Origin: Streptomyces sp. NRRL F-525
Lineage (GTDB): Bacteria > Actinomycetota > Actinomycetes > Streptomycetales > Streptomycetaceae
DNA length: 64,000 bases
NCBI RefSeq assembly: GCF_000716605.1
Contig: NZ_JNXE01000017.1
Coordinates: 62,001-126,000, forward strand
Reading direction: 5' to 3'
The translations under genes and the position numbers were made by a program. Below are positions 46,885-57,494 of this stretch, piece by piece. Under the pieces are notes generated by a model. It was not told the origin of the DNA, did not search any database, and saw nothing but the letters and a program-made list of their open reading frames with translations. Positions within the stretch are counted from its first letter, which is position 1. Each line of letters starts with the position of its first letter.

Positions 46885-47925
46885 TCAGTCCTCGTATTCG
46901 ACAGTGACGTGCGGTGTGGTCGGCTCGCCCTGGCAGGTCAGGACCCAGCCGTCGGCGATCTCGTCGTCGTCGAGCGCGTTGTTGACGCGCATCTTGGCCT
47001 CGCCCTCGGTGACTTGGGCGATACAGGTGGCGCAGTTGCCCGCCTCGCAGGAGAACGGCGGGGCCAGACCCGCCCGACGCGCGCTCTCCAGAAACGTCTC
47101 GCCGGAGCGCTGCGCGAGCGTGTGCCGCTTGCCGGAGAGCACGAGCGTGAGGGTGCCGTCCTGTGCGGCGGGTTCCTCGGGTTCCCGCTCTGCGCTCTCC
47201 TGGAGCGGACGGTCGGCGGCGGTCTGCGCGAACCGCTCGACGAAGATCCGCTCGGGGGCGACTCCGTGGGCGAGAAGCGCGTTCTCCACCAGCTCCATGA
47301 AGGGCGCGGGCCCGCAGAGGTAGAAGTCCGCGTCCGGAGTGTCGCCCGCGAACTCCCGTACCTGGTCCGCCGTGACGAACCCCTGCCGGTCGTCGAGATG
47401 GTGCCGGACCTCGAACCGGTCCGGGTACCGCTCGGCCAACTCGCCCAGCGCGTTGGCGAAGATGACGGAACCGGCGTCCCGGTCGGCGGCCAGCACCCGC
47501 ACCGGGCGCCCGGTGCCGGCCAGCGCGGACTTGGCGAGCGACAGGATCGGCGTGATCCCGCTGCCCCCGCAGAACGCCACCACCGGAGCGGCGAACTCCG
47601 TTGCTCCGCCCGCCTCTTGGTCCTCCCGCAGACAGAACACCCCTGCGGGCAGCGTGGTTTCGACGACGTCGCCGGGGGCGAGATGGTCGTGCATCCAGTT
47701 GGACACCAGACCGCCCGGAACCCGCTTCACCGTCGTCATCAGCTCGGTGTCCGTCTCCGGCGAACTGGACATGGAGTAACTGCGCAGCGTGCCACAGGCC
47801 TTGATCGTCACGAACTGGCCCGCCCGGTACGGGAAGGGCGCGTCGAGTACGTACGTCCGTGTGTCGGGCGTCTCCTGGATGATCCGTGTGATCCGCACCG
47901 GGTGGAACCCGTGGTCTCGTCCCAT
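46885..47925 (-). CDS. Ferredoxin-NAD(P)H reductase with C-terminal [2Fe-2S] (KshB/HmpA-like), Rieske partner
   Basis: The 346-aa three-domain reductase has an FAD domain with RSYSMSSSP, an NAD domain with FCGGSGITPILSL and CGPAPFM, and a C-terminal plant-type ferredoxin with Cys293, Cys298, Cys301 and Cys331 (CEAGNCATC...C). It closely follows the layout of KshB, the reductase of 3-ketosteroid 9-alpha-hydroxylase. It should transfer NAD(P)H electrons to the Rieske oxygenase at 29,348-30,613. Both genes carry the same operator. Confidence 0.92.
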   Translation of the reverse strand: MGRDHGFHPVRITRIIQETPDTRTYVLDAPFPYRAGQFVTIKACGTLRSYSMSSSPETDTELMTTVKRVPGGLVSNWMHDHLAPGDVVETTLPAGVFCLREDQEAGGATEFAAPVVAFCGGSGITPILSLAKSALAGTGRPVRVLAADRDAGSVIFANALGELAERYPDRFEVRHHLDDRQGFVTADQVREFAGDTPDADFYLCGPAPFMELVENALLAHGVAPERIFVERFAQTAADRPLQESAEREPEEPAAQDGTLTLVLSGKRHTLAQRSGETFLESARRAGLAPPFSCEAGNCATCIAQVTEGEAKMRVNNALDDDEIADGWVLTCQGEPTTPHVTVEYED

Positions 47926-47950
47926 GTATGGAATTTACCTTCTCGCTCTG

Positions 47951-47967
47951 AGAGAGTGCAATTCTCA
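47951..47967. promoter_or_regulatory. Regulon operator in the reductase/acyl-CoA synthetase divergent promoter
   Basis: AGAGAGTGCAATTCTCA has a perfect right arm and 5 of 7 bases in the left. It lies 23-39 bp before the GTG at 47,990 and 26-42 bp before the leftward start at 47,925, so it can serve both. A weaker copy, TGGAATTTACCTTCTCG, is at 47,929-47,945. Confidence 0.7.
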
Positions 47968-47989
47968 ATGACGAGAGGAAGTTCCTGTC

Positions 47990-49525
<1,536 letters not shown>

Positions 49526-49528
<3 letters not shown>

Positions 49529-49542
49529 GAATAGGATTCTCG
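49526..49542. promoter_or_regulatory. Regulon operator before the amidohydrolase/mutase operon
   Basis: TGAGAATAGGATTCTCG is a 7-3-7 inverted repeat that begins on the TGA stop of the acyl-CoA synthetase and ends 21 bp before the ATG at 49,564. It marks a promoter for the long operon that includes the B12 mutase. Confidence 0.82.
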
Positions 49543-49563
49543 CAATCTGCGAAGGAGGATCTC

Positions 49564-50742
49564 ATGCCATCGCGCGTGCCGCCGTATCCACTGTTCGACG
49601 CGGACAACCACCTGTACGAGACGGAGGATGCGCTCACCCGGTACCTGCCCAAGCAGTACGCGAGCGCCATCCAGTACGTGCAGGTGAAGGGCCGTACGAA
49701 GATCGCCATCCGCGGTCAGATCAGCGACTACATCCCCAACCCCACCTTCGAGGTCGTAGCCAGGCCCGGCGCGTGGGAGGACTACTTCCGTGAGGGGAAC
49801 CCGGAGGGCAAGTCCCACCGGGAGCTGTTCGGCGAGCCGATGCGGTCGATCCCCGCGTTCCGCGAACCCGGGCCCCGCCTGGCGCTCATGGACGACCTGG
49901 GCATCCAGCAGACCCTCATGTTCCCGACGCTCGCCAGCCTGGTCGAGGAACGGATGCGGGACGACCCGGAGCTGATCCACGTCGTCGTCCACGCCCTCAA
50001 CCAATGGCTGCACGAGACCTGGCAGTTCAACTACAAGAACCGCATTTTCACCACCCCGGTGATCAGCCTGCCGATCCTGGACAAGGCGATCGCCGAACTG
50101 GAGTGGTGCCTGGAGCGCGGAGCGAGGGCGATTCTCATCCGGCCCGCCCCGGTCCCGGGCTACGGAGGATCGCGGTCCTTCGCGCTGCCGGAGTTCGACC
50201 CCTTCTGGAAGCGGGTCGAGGAGGCGGGCGTGCTGGTGGCCATGCACTCCTCCGACAGCGGCTACTCGCGCTACTCCAGCGACTGGGAGGGCAAGAGCCA
50301 GGAGATGACGCCGTTCCAGGCGCAGGTCTTCCGGATGATGTCCGAGTGGCGCCCGGTCACCGACGCGGTCGCCTCCTGGGTCTGTCATGGAGCCCTGTTC
50401 CGCTTCCCGGAACTGAAGGTCTCGGTCATCGAGAACGGCTCTTCCTGGCTGTTGCCGCTCCTCGACCAACTGGGCAGCACCTACAAGAAGCAGCCGAAGG
50501 GCTTCCTGGGCGACCCGGTCGAGGAGGTCAGGAAGCGGATCCACATCAGCCCGTTCTGGGAGGAGGACATGGCCGCGCTCTCCGAGGTCGTCGGAGTCGA
50601 GCGTGTCCTGTTCGGGTCCGACTACCCGCACCCCGAGGGGCTGGCCGACCCGGTCTCCTACATCGACGCGCTCCAGGGCATGAAGGAGGCCGACCAGGCC
50701 AAGATCATGGGCGGCAACCTCGCCCGGTTGATCGGCGTATGA
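49564..50742 (+). CDS. Amidohydrolase-2 (ACMSD-like) family protein
   Basis: The 392-aa TIM-barrel metal hydrolase or decarboxylase has DADNHLYE near the start (first metal motif), VAMHSSDSGY with a metal His, and FGSDYPHPEG with the catalytic Asp. Family members decarboxylate or hydrate ring-derived acids, and many lie in actinobacterial catabolic clusters with Rieske/P450 genes. GAAGGAGGA precedes the ATG. It leads an operon running to 57,487 with mostly overlapping genes. Confidence 0.88.
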   Translation: MPSRVPPYPLFDADNHLYETEDALTRYLPKQYASAIQYVQVKGRTKIAIRGQISDYIPNPTFEVVARPGAWEDYFREGNPEGKSHRELFGEPMRSIPAFREPGPRLALMDDLGIQQTLMFPTLASLVEERMRDDPELIHVVVHALNQWLHETWQFNYKNRIFTTPVISLPILDKAIAELEWCLERGARAILIRPAPVPGYGGSRSFALPEFDPFWKRVEEAGVLVAMHSSDSGYSRYSSDWEGKSQEMTPFQAQVFRMMSEWRPVTDAVASWVCHGALFRFPELKVSVIENGSSWLLPLLDQLGSTYKKQPKGFLGDPVEEVRKRIHISPFWEEDMAALSEVVGVERVLFGSDYPHPEGLADPVSYIDALQGMKEADQAKIMGGNLARLIGV

Positions 50743-52166
50743 CCTGGGAGAGCATCCCGCAGATGGTGCTGAGCGCGGCCGACCGCTTCGGTGATGCCGA
50801 AGCCGTGGTGGACGGCCCGCTCCGCCTCACGTTCACCGAGCTGGTCGAGCGGGTGCGTGTGGCTGCGGGTGCGTTCGCGTCGGCCGGGGTGGAGCAGGGC
50901 GACCGGGTCGCGATCTGGGCGCCGAACTCCGCCGAGTGGATCGTCGCCGCCTTCGGTCTCATGACCGCGGGCGGTGTGGTGGTGCCCGTCAACACCCGCT
51001 TCAAGGCGGACGAGGCGCACGACATCATCGTCCGCAGTGGTGCGAAGGCCGTTCTCGTCCAGGAGGGTTTCCTCGGCCTGGACTTCAAAGCGCCGCCCGG
51101 CGTGCCGGTGATCGACCTCAAGTCCGGGTTCCTGGCGAGCGGTTCACCCTTCGAGCGGAAGGTGACCGGCGACCAGGTCAGCGACATCGTCTTCACCTCG
51201 GGCACCACCGGCCGGCCCAAGGGCGTCCTGATGACCCACGCCCAGACGCTCCGCCTGTACGCGGAGTGGTGCGACCTGGCCGGGGTCAGGGAGGGCGACC
51301 GCTATCTGATCGTCAACCCGTTCTTCCACATCTTCGGCTTCAAGGCGGGCCTGGTCGCCTCGCTCATCCGCGGCATGACCATCCTCCCCGTGCCCGTCTT
51401 CGACGTGGACACCGTCCTCGACCTGGTCGAGCGCGAGAAGGTGACGGTCCTGCCAGGCCCGCCCACGCTCTACCACTCCCTGCTCACCGCCCGAGGCACA
51501 AGAGACCTGTCCTCACTGCGAGTTGCGGTCACCGGGTCCGCCGACATCCCCGTCGAACTGATCCGCCGCGTCATGACCGAACTGCCCTTCACCTCGATCA
51601 TGACCGGCTACGGCCTGACCGAGGCGGGCACCGCCACCGCCACCCGGCCCGGCGACTCCTTCGAGGACATCGCCACCACCGTCGGCACCCCCTGCGACGG
51701 CGTCGAGGTCCAAGTCGCCGACGACGGCGAGGTGTTGGTCCGCGGCTACAGCGTGATGCACGGCTACTTCAACGACCCCGACGCCACCGCCGAAGCCATC
51801 GACCAGGACGGCTGGCTGCACACCGGAGACCTCGGCACGCTCGACGACCGCGGCTACCTGAGGATCGTCGGCCGCAAGAAGGACATGTTCATCGTCGGCG
51901 GCTTCAACGCCTATCCGGCCGAGATCGAGGGCTTCCTGATGGAACATCCGGCGGTCGCCCAGGCCGCCGTGATCGGCGTCCCCGACGAACGGATGGGACA
52001 GGTCGGCAAGGCCTTCGTCGTCCTCCGACAGCCGCTGACCGCCGACGAGTTGATCGAGTGGAGCCGGGTCCGCATGGCTGGGTTCAAGGTGCCCCGGACC
52101 GTGGAGTTCCGCACGGAACTGCCACTGAACGCCACCGGAAAAGTGATGAAGGACCTCCTGCGATGA
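50739..52166 (+). CDS. Acyl-CoA synthetase (FadD-like)
   Basis: The 475-aa ANL enzyme has FTSGTTGRPKGVLMTH, TGYGLTEAG, DGWLHTGDLG, RKKDMFIVGGFNAYP and the C-terminal Lys in NATGKVMKD. The layout is like FadD3-type ligases that activate ring-derived propionates in steroid catabolism, but specificity is not readable. It overlaps the amidohydrolase and the mutase subunit by 4 bp each, so it likely makes the CoA ester used by the mutase branch. Confidence 0.9.
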   Translation: MTWESIPQMVLSAADRFGDAEAVVDGPLRLTFTELVERVRVAAGAFASAGVEQGDRVAIWAPNSAEWIVAAFGLMTAGGVVVPVNTRFKADEAHDIIVRSGAKAVLVQEGFLGLDFKAPPGVPVIDLKSGFLASGSPFERKVTGDQVSDIVFTSGTTGRPKGVLMTHAQTLRLYAEWCDLAGVREGDRYLIVNPFFHIFGFKAGLVASLIRGMTILPVPVFDVDTVLDLVEREKVTVLPGPPTLYHSLLTARGTRDLSSLRVAVTGSADIPVELIRRVMTELPFTSIMTGYGLTEAGTATATRPGDSFEDIATTVGTPCDGVEVQVADDGEVLVRGYSVMHGYFNDPDATAEAIDQDGWLHTGDLGTLDDRGYLRIVGRKKDMFIVGGFNAYPAEIEGFLMEHPAVAQAAVIGVPDERMGQVGKAFVVLRQPLTADELIEWSRVRMAGFKVPRTVEFRTELPLNATGKVMKDLLR

Positions 52167-53764
52167 CGCCTCCCACACCGCCCCAGGGCGACGACCTCGT
52201 CCGGACCGCGTCCGGCCTGCCCCTCAAACCGGTCTACGGCCCCGACGACGTCCACGCCGCACCGCCCGCGCCGGGCAACTTCCCCTTCACGCGCGGCAAT
52301 TACGCCACCGGCTACCGGGGACGGCTGTGGACGCTGCGTCAGTATTCCGGCTTCGGCACCGCCGAATCCTCCAACCTCCGCTACCACTACCTCCTCCAAC
52401 AGGGAGGCACCGGACTCTCCGTGGCGCTCGACCTGCCCACCCAGTGCGGCTACGACTCCGACGACCCCGAAGTGGCCGAGGAGGTCGGCCGGGTGGGCGT
52501 CGCCGTCGACACCCTCGCCGACGCCGAAGTCCTCTTCCAGGGCATCCCGTTGGACAAGATCAGCACCAGCTTCACCATCAACGGCACGGCCGCGATCCTG
52601 CTCGCCTTCTACGTCGCCGCCGCCGAACGGGCGGGCGTGCCCCGAGTGAAACTCACCGGGACGATCCAGAACGACATCCTCAAGGAGTACGCGTCCAGGG
52701 GCACTTGGATCTGGCCGGCCGAGCCCTCGCTCCGACTCATCGCGGACACCATCGAGTTCTGCGCGGCCGAGGTACCGCGCTTCAACGCGATCTCGGTCGC
52801 CGGCTCGCACTTCCGCGACGCGGGCGCCAACGCCGTACAGGAGATGGCTTTCACGCTCGCGGACGGGGTCACCTACTGTGACACGGTGCTGGCCCGGGGC
52901 CGTATGACGATCGATCAGTTCGCCCCGCAGGTCTCCTTCTTCTTCTACACGCACGGCGACTTCTTCGAGGAGGTCGCCAAGTACCGTGCCGGACGCAGGC
53001 GTTGGGCGACCATCGTGCGCGAGCGGTACGGTGCGGACAGCGACAAGGCGGCCATGTTCCGCTTCGGGTGTGTGGCCGGAGGCGCCTCGCTGTACGCGCC
53101 CCAGGCGCAGAACAACACCGTCCGCGTGGCCTACGAGGCACTCGCCTCGGTCCTCGGCGGCGTCCAGTCGATGTTCACGGCAGCCTGGGACGAGCCGTTC
53201 GCGCTGCCCAGCGAGGAGTCGGCGACGCTCGCCCTGCGCACCCAGCAGATTCTCGCTCATGAGACAGGCGTCACCAGGGTCGCGGACCCGCTCGGCGGCT
53301 CGTACTTCGTCGAGGCGCTTACCGACGCCACCGAGGCGCGCATCGTCGAGATCATGGACGACCTGGAGCGCTACGGCGGCATGGTCCGCGCCATCGAGGA
53401 CGGCTATCTGCAGACCCTCATCGCCGACGAGGCCTACCAGTTGCACCGCGAGGTCGAGGCGGGCACCCGCCCGGTTGTCGGCGTCAACCGCTTCGTCGCG
53501 GACGAACCGCCGCCCGACCTCGCCACGTACGAACTCGACGCGGAAGGCCGCGACCGGCAGCTGAAACGGCTCGCCGACGTCAAGGCCACCCGAGACGCGG
53601 CTCTCGTACGGCAGCGCCTCGCCGAACTCGCCCGCGCCGCGGAAGGTACCGAGAACCTCATGCCCATCCTGATCGACTGCGCCAACGCCTACTGCACGGT
53701 CGGCGAGATGGTGGCCGCGCTCAAGGCGGTCTGGGGCGAGTTCCAGCAGCCGGTGGTGTTCTGA
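52163..53764 (+). CDS. B12-dependent acyl-CoA mutase, large catalytic subunit
   Basis: The 533-aa TIM-barrel subunit of the methylmalonyl-CoA mutase superfamily shows RQYSGFGTAE, GLSVALDLPTQCGYDSD, GTIQNDILKEY and FAPQVSFFF. By alignment with methylmalonyl-CoA mutase, Tyr61 matches Tyr89 and Arg179 matches Arg207, residues that grip a substrate carboxylate. Ser215 replaces Tyr243, and His216 matches His244. This excludes the Phe/Gln pocket of isobutyryl-CoA mutase and the Ile/Gln pocket of 2-hydroxyisobutyryl-CoA mutase. The substrate is probably a dicarboxylic-type acyl-CoA larger than methylmalonyl-CoA. The B12 domain is the next gene. Confidence 0.9.
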   Translation: MTPPTPPQGDDLVRTASGLPLKPVYGPDDVHAAPPAPGNFPFTRGNYATGYRGRLWTLRQYSGFGTAESSNLRYHYLLQQGGTGLSVALDLPTQCGYDSDDPEVAEEVGRVGVAVDTLADAEVLFQGIPLDKISTSFTINGTAAILLAFYVAAAERAGVPRVKLTGTIQNDILKEYASRGTWIWPAEPSLRLIADTIEFCAAEVPRFNAISVAGSHFRDAGANAVQEMAFTLADGVTYCDTVLARGRMTIDQFAPQVSFFFYTHGDFFEEVAKYRAGRRRWATIVRERYGADSDKAAMFRFGCVAGGASLYAPQAQNNTVRVAYEALASVLGGVQSMFTAAWDEPFALPSEESATLALRTQQILAHETGVTRVADPLGGSYFVEALTDATEARIVEIMDDLERYGGMVRAIEDGYLQTLIADEAYQLHREVEAGTRPVVGVNRFVADEPPPDLATYELDAEGRDRQLKRLADVKATRDAALVRQRLAELARAAEGTENLMPILIDCANAYCTVGEMVAALKAVWGEFQQPVVF

Positions 53765-54162
53765 TGAAAGCCCGTGTACTGGTCGCCAAACCGGGCCTCG
53801 ACGGACACGACCGCGGCGCCAAGATCGTCGCGCGGACCCTGCGCGACGCGGGCTTCGAGGTCATCTTCACCGGGATCCGGCAGCGCGTCGACGACATCGT
53901 CGCCGTCGCCGTCCAGGAGGACGTGGCGGTCGTCGGCCTCAGCATTCTCTCCGGCGCACACCTCGCTCTCACCACCCGCGTGATCGAGGCCCTGCGCGCG
54001 GCGGGGTCCGAGGACATCGCCGTCGTGGTGGGCGGCACCATCCCACCGGCCGACGTACCGAAGCTGCTCGGTGCCGGAGCCGCCGCGGTCTTCCCCACGG
54101 GCACACCGCTCGACGCCCTCGTGGCCGAGATGCGCGCCCTGACATCCGTCACCTCGCCATGA
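53764..54162 (+). CDS. B12-binding small subunit of the acyl-CoA mutase
   Basis: The 132-aa cobalamin-binding domain has DGHDRGAK (DxHxxG, with the His that coordinates cobalt), GLSILSGAH and VGGTIPPAD. It pairs with the large subunit, whose stop shares one base with this ATG. Two-gene mutases of this form include isobutyryl- and 2-hydroxyisobutyryl-CoA mutases. No MeaB-type chaperone is in the window. Confidence 0.93.
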   Translation: MKARVLVAKPGLDGHDRGAKIVARTLRDAGFEVIFTGIRQRVDDIVAVAVQEDVAVVGLSILSGAHLALTTRVIEALRAAGSEDIAVVVGGTIPPADVPKLLGAGAAAVFPTGTPLDALVAEMRALTSVTSP

Positions 54163-54193
54163 CCCGGCGGCGACCCGAACACCTGGAGGCAGC

Positions 54194-55150
54194 GTGCGTA
54201 TCGGAGTGATGATCGGGCCCGAGCGCGGGGACTCGGTCCGCAAGGTCACACGGATGATCGACGACGTGACATGGGCCGAGAAGGCGGGCTTCGACACCGT
54301 GTGGGTGCCGCAGATCCCGACCGACTTCGACGCGCTCACCGCGATCGCGCTGATGGGCGCGCGCACCGAGCGCATCGAACTCGGCACCGCCGTAGTCCCG
54401 TTGCAGGCCCAGCACCCCATCGCCCTTGCCCGGCAGGCGATTTCGGCCCAGGCCGCGGCGGGCGGACGGCTCGCGCTGGGCCTCGGCCCCTCCCACCACT
54501 GGATCATCCGGGACATGCTGGGACTGCCGTACGAGAAACCGGCCGCCTTCACCCGCGACTACCTGGACGTCCTGGACGCCGCGTTCGGCGGAACGGACAT
54601 GGTCGATGTCGAGAACGACACTTTCACCGTCCACAACCCGCTCACCCTCGCCCCGGTCTCCCCGCTGCCGGTCCTGATCGCGGCCCTCGGGCCGGTCATG
54701 CTGCGCCTCGCCGGGGAACGGGCCGACGGGACCGTGCTGTGGATGGCCGACGAACGCGCCGTCGCCGAACACGTCGTCCCCCGCATCACCAAGGCCGCCG
54801 AGAGCGCCGGACGCCCGGCACCGCGGATCGTCGCGGGCATCCCGGTCTGCCTGTGCAGCCCCGACCGTGTCGACGAGGCCCGCGAACGCGCCAACCGGAT
54901 CCTTGGCGAGGCCGAGATCTCGCCCAACTACCAACGGGTTCTCGAATACGGCGACGCCCGCGACGTCGGCGACCTGTGCGCGGCGGGTGACGAGAACGCC
55001 ATTGCCGCTCGCTTCAAGCGGTTCGCGGACGCCGGGGTCACCGATCTCTCCGTACGGCTGCTGCCCATCGGCGACAACCGCGACGAACTGGTCGCCTCCA
55101 AGTACCGCACCCGCGACATGCTCGCCGCCCTCGCCGCGGACCTGCGATGA
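54194..55150 (+). CDS. LLM-class flavin/F420-dependent oxidoreductase
   Basis: The 318-aa luciferase-like TIM barrel has GFDTVWVPQ, LGTAVVPLQAQHP and LALGLGPSHHWIIRD. Its pattern fits the F420-dependent group in actinobacteria, which use it for redox steps on ketones or enoyl-CoA-like substrates; FMN use cannot be excluded. GTG start after GGAGG. Its 3' end overlaps the CaiB gene by 4 bp. Confidence 0.87.
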   Translation: MRIGVMIGPERGDSVRKVTRMIDDVTWAEKAGFDTVWVPQIPTDFDALTAIALMGARTERIELGTAVVPLQAQHPIALARQAISAQAAAGGRLALGLGPSHHWIIRDMLGLPYEKPAAFTRDYLDVLDAAFGGTDMVDVENDTFTVHNPLTLAPVSPLPVLIAALGPVMLRLAGERADGTVLWMADERAVAEHVVPRITKAAESAGRPAPRIVAGIPVCLCSPDRVDEARERANRILGEAEISPNYQRVLEYGDARDVGDLCAAGDENAIAARFKRFADAGVTDLSVRLLPIGDNRDELVASKYRTRDMLAALAADLR

Positions 55151-56205
55151 GCACCGGACCGCTCGACGGCATCCGCATCCTGGAGGTCGGCCACATGCTG
55201 GCCGGCCCCTACGCCACGATGATGCTCGCCGACCTCGGCGCCGAGGTCACCAAGATCGAACCGCCCGGCGGGGACATCTCCCGCCAGGTGAGCGACGCCT
55301 ACTTCGCCAGCCTCAACCGCGGCAAACGCAGCATCTGCCTCGACCTCACGACCGACGAGGGACAGGCCCGGCTCGGTGAACTCGTCGCCGACGCCCACGC
55401 GTTGCTCGTCAACCTCAAACCGTCGGCCATCCACCGACTGGGCCTGACGTACGACGTGCTGCGCAAGTGGAACGACCGGATCGTGTGCGTCGCACTCACC
55501 GGATACGGCCTGGACGCGGGCGACAAGCCCGCCTTCGACTACGTGGTCCAGGCGGCCACGGGGGTCGCCGCCCTCACCGGCGCCCCCAACGACCCGCCGA
55601 CGCTGCCCGGTTACTCCTCGGCCGACAACTCCTCAGGCCTGACAGCCGCGTTGGGGCTGCTCGCGCAGATCGTCTCGGGGCGGGGTGGCCAAGTGGAGGT
55701 GTCATTGCGGGATGTGATGCTGTCTCAGCTCAACTACCGTGCCTCCGCCTACCTCAACGAGGGCGTTGAACCACGTCGCCTCCCGCTCGGCGCGCACTCC
55801 TACTACGTGCCGGCCCAGCTCTTTCCCACCGCCGAGGGCTACTTGGCGCTCTTCATCACCCACGACGGCTTCTGGAAGTCCTTCGCCACCGAGGCCGGCG
55901 TCCAGGGATTCCCCACCATGGCCGAACGGGCGGACCGCCGCGAGGAGGTGCTGGCCACCGTGACCGACGCCCTGGCCGGTGATACCGCCGCGGCCTGGGA
56001 GGCGCGGCTGCGTCCGCTCGGGGTGCCGGCCGCCGCCGTACGCACGCTGCCGCAGGCGCTGGCGGCGACACCGGAGGCCGTGGTGCGGGCCGGGGACTTC
56101 CGGCTGGTGCGCAGTTCCGTGCGGGTCGAGGGGTACGAGCCGGAGTACGGGCCGCCGCCCCGGCTGGGTGAGCATGACGTTTCCGGGGTGGTGGGGGAGT
56201 CGTGA
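55147..56205 (+). CDS. CaiB/BaiF-type CoA transferase or acyl-CoA racemase
   Basis: The 352-aa class III CoA-transferase fold has LADLGAEVTKIEPP, NRGKRSICLDL and the key Asp131 in PAFDYVVQAATG. The class includes alpha-methylacyl-CoA racemases as well as CoA transferases, and its place beside a mutase and an epimerase-like protein makes a racemase role possible. It is shorter than the paralogue at 34,382. Confidence 0.88.
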   Translation: MSTGPLDGIRILEVGHMLAGPYATMMLADLGAEVTKIEPPGGDISRQVSDAYFASLNRGKRSICLDLTTDEGQARLGELVADAHALLVNLKPSAIHRLGLTYDVLRKWNDRIVCVALTGYGLDAGDKPAFDYVVQAATGVAALTGAPNDPPTLPGYSSADNSSGLTAALGLLAQIVSGRGGQVEVSLRDVMLSQLNYRASAYLNEGVEPRRLPLGAHSYYVPAQLFPTAEGYLALFITHDGFWKSFATEAGVQGFPTMAERADRREEVLATVTDALAGDTAAAWEARLRPLGVPAAAVRTLPQALAATPEAVVRAGDFRLVRSSVRVEGYEPEYGPPPRLGEHDVSGVVGES

Positions 56206-56657
56206 GGGCGGGGGACCAGTTCCATCTCGGGTTTGTCGTCGAGGACTTCGAGGGGACGCTGGCCGAGTTCTCGGCCGCGTTCGGGTACGAGTGGTGCGCC
56301 GAGATCGGCGGGGCGGTTCCGCTGACGCTGCCGACCGGAAACGCCGTTCTCGACATCAGTTGCGCCTACTCCCGGACGGTGCCCCGGCTGGAGATCGTCC
56401 GCCGTATCCCGGGAACGCTGTGGGAACCGGTGGCCGGCGGCGGTGTGCACCACGTCGGCTACTGGTCCGACGACGTCGCCGCGGACGCGGCCGAACTCAC
56501 CGGACAAGGCTTCGTGACCGAGGCGACCCGGTCCGGCTCCGGCGGCGCGCCCTTCGCCTTCCTGCGCGGCCCGAGCGGACTGCTCGTGGAACTCGTCGAC
56601 CGGGTGGCGCGGCCGGGGCTGGAGAAGTTCTGGGGTCACGGAGGAGGAGACGCATGA
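56202..56657 (+). CDS. VOC-superfamily protein, methylmalonyl-CoA epimerase-like
   Basis: The 151-aa glyoxalase/VOC protein has likely metal ligands in FHLGFVVED, LEIVRRIPG, VHHVGYW and LLVELVDR. This is the His/Glu-His-Glu pattern used by methylmalonyl-CoA epimerase to invert an alpha-carbon. It shares an operon with the acyl-CoA mutase, which fits epimerisation of the mutase substrate or product. GTG start overlaps the CaiB stop. Confidence 0.82.
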   Translation: MRAGDQFHLGFVVEDFEGTLAEFSAAFGYEWCAEIGGAVPLTLPTGNAVLDISCAYSRTVPRLEIVRRIPGTLWEPVAGGGVHHVGYWSDDVAADAAELTGQGFVTEATRSGSGGAPFAFLRGPSGLLVELVDRVARPGLEKFWGHGGGDA

Positions 56658-57487
56658 CGGCCGTAGGCATCGCGACGGGTGCCGGGCGCGGCATGGGACT
56701 GGCCTGCGCGCGGCGGCTCACCGGACTGGTGGACACGCTGCTGCTGGTGGACCGCGACGAGCTGGCCGTGACCGCCGCGGCGAAGGAACTGGCCGCCGCG
56801 CACGGGGAGATCGAGGTCGAACCCTTCGTCCTCGACATCACCGACAGGGCCGGACTGTCCCGACTCACCGCCCGCGTCGCCGAGTTGGGCCCGCTGAGGG
56901 CCGTTTCCCACGCCGCCGGGATCTCGCCCACGATGGCCGACTGGCGGCGCATCTTCGAGGTCGACCTCGTCGGCACCGCTCGCCTGGCCGAGGCGCTCCG
57001 CCCACTTGCCACTGAGGGGACCGCGCTGGTGTGCTTCGCCTCGATGGCTCCGCTCCTCGGCAACCTGGAGGCGGATCCCGCCGTGGCGGCGATCCTCGAC
57101 GAGCCGCTCCGGGACGACTTTCTCGACCGGCTGCGCGAGGCCCTCGGGCCCGCCGTTGAGAACACCGGTCTCGCGTACGCGTGGGCCAAGCACGGGGTGC
57201 ACCGGTTCGTACGGCAGGAGGCGGTGCGGCTCGGGCCGTACGGCGCCCGGGTGTGTTCCGTCTCGCCGGGTGTCATCGACACCCCTCAGGGACAACAGGA
57301 GGCCTCGGCCCAGCCCGCCATGGCTGCTCTGGTGGAGCAGACGCCACTCGGGCGGGTGGGCCGGGCCGAGGACGTCGCGGCTGCGGTGGCCTTCCTGTTG
57401 TCGGACGAGGCCGCTTTCGTTTCCGGAATCGACGTTCTCGTCGACGGTGGGGTCTGTGCGGCGGTGCGAGAACGCGCCGGGCGGTGA
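56654..57487 (+). CDS. Short-chain dehydrogenase/reductase
   Basis: The 277-aa SDR has TGAGRGMGLACARRL and catalytic YAWAK. It contains an insertion between the NAAG-like segment and the active site (residues about 125-170), as in 3-alpha-hydroxysteroid dehydrogenase-like SDRs. GGAGGAGA precedes the ATG. It is the last gene of the operon starting at 49,564, followed by a hairpin region. Confidence 0.86.
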   Translation: MTAVGIATGAGRGMGLACARRLTGLVDTLLLVDRDELAVTAAAKELAAAHGEIEVEPFVLDITDRAGLSRLTARVAELGPLRAVSHAAGISPTMADWRRIFEVDLVGTARLAEALRPLATEGTALVCFASMAPLLGNLEADPAVAAILDEPLRDDFLDRLREALGPAVENTGLAYAWAKHGVHRFVRQEAVRLGPYGARVCSVSPGVIDTPQGQQEASAQPAMAALVEQTPLGRVGRAEDVAAAVAFLLSDEAAFVSGIDVLVDGGVCAAVRERAGR

Positions 57488-57494
57488 CCGGTCG

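Noticed and set aside
52163..54162. Assignment as isobutyryl-CoA or 2-hydroxyisobutyryl-CoA mutase
   Set aside because: Tyr61 and Arg179 replace the Phe/Gln or Ile/Gln pocket residues of those enzymes, despite the similar two-gene layout.
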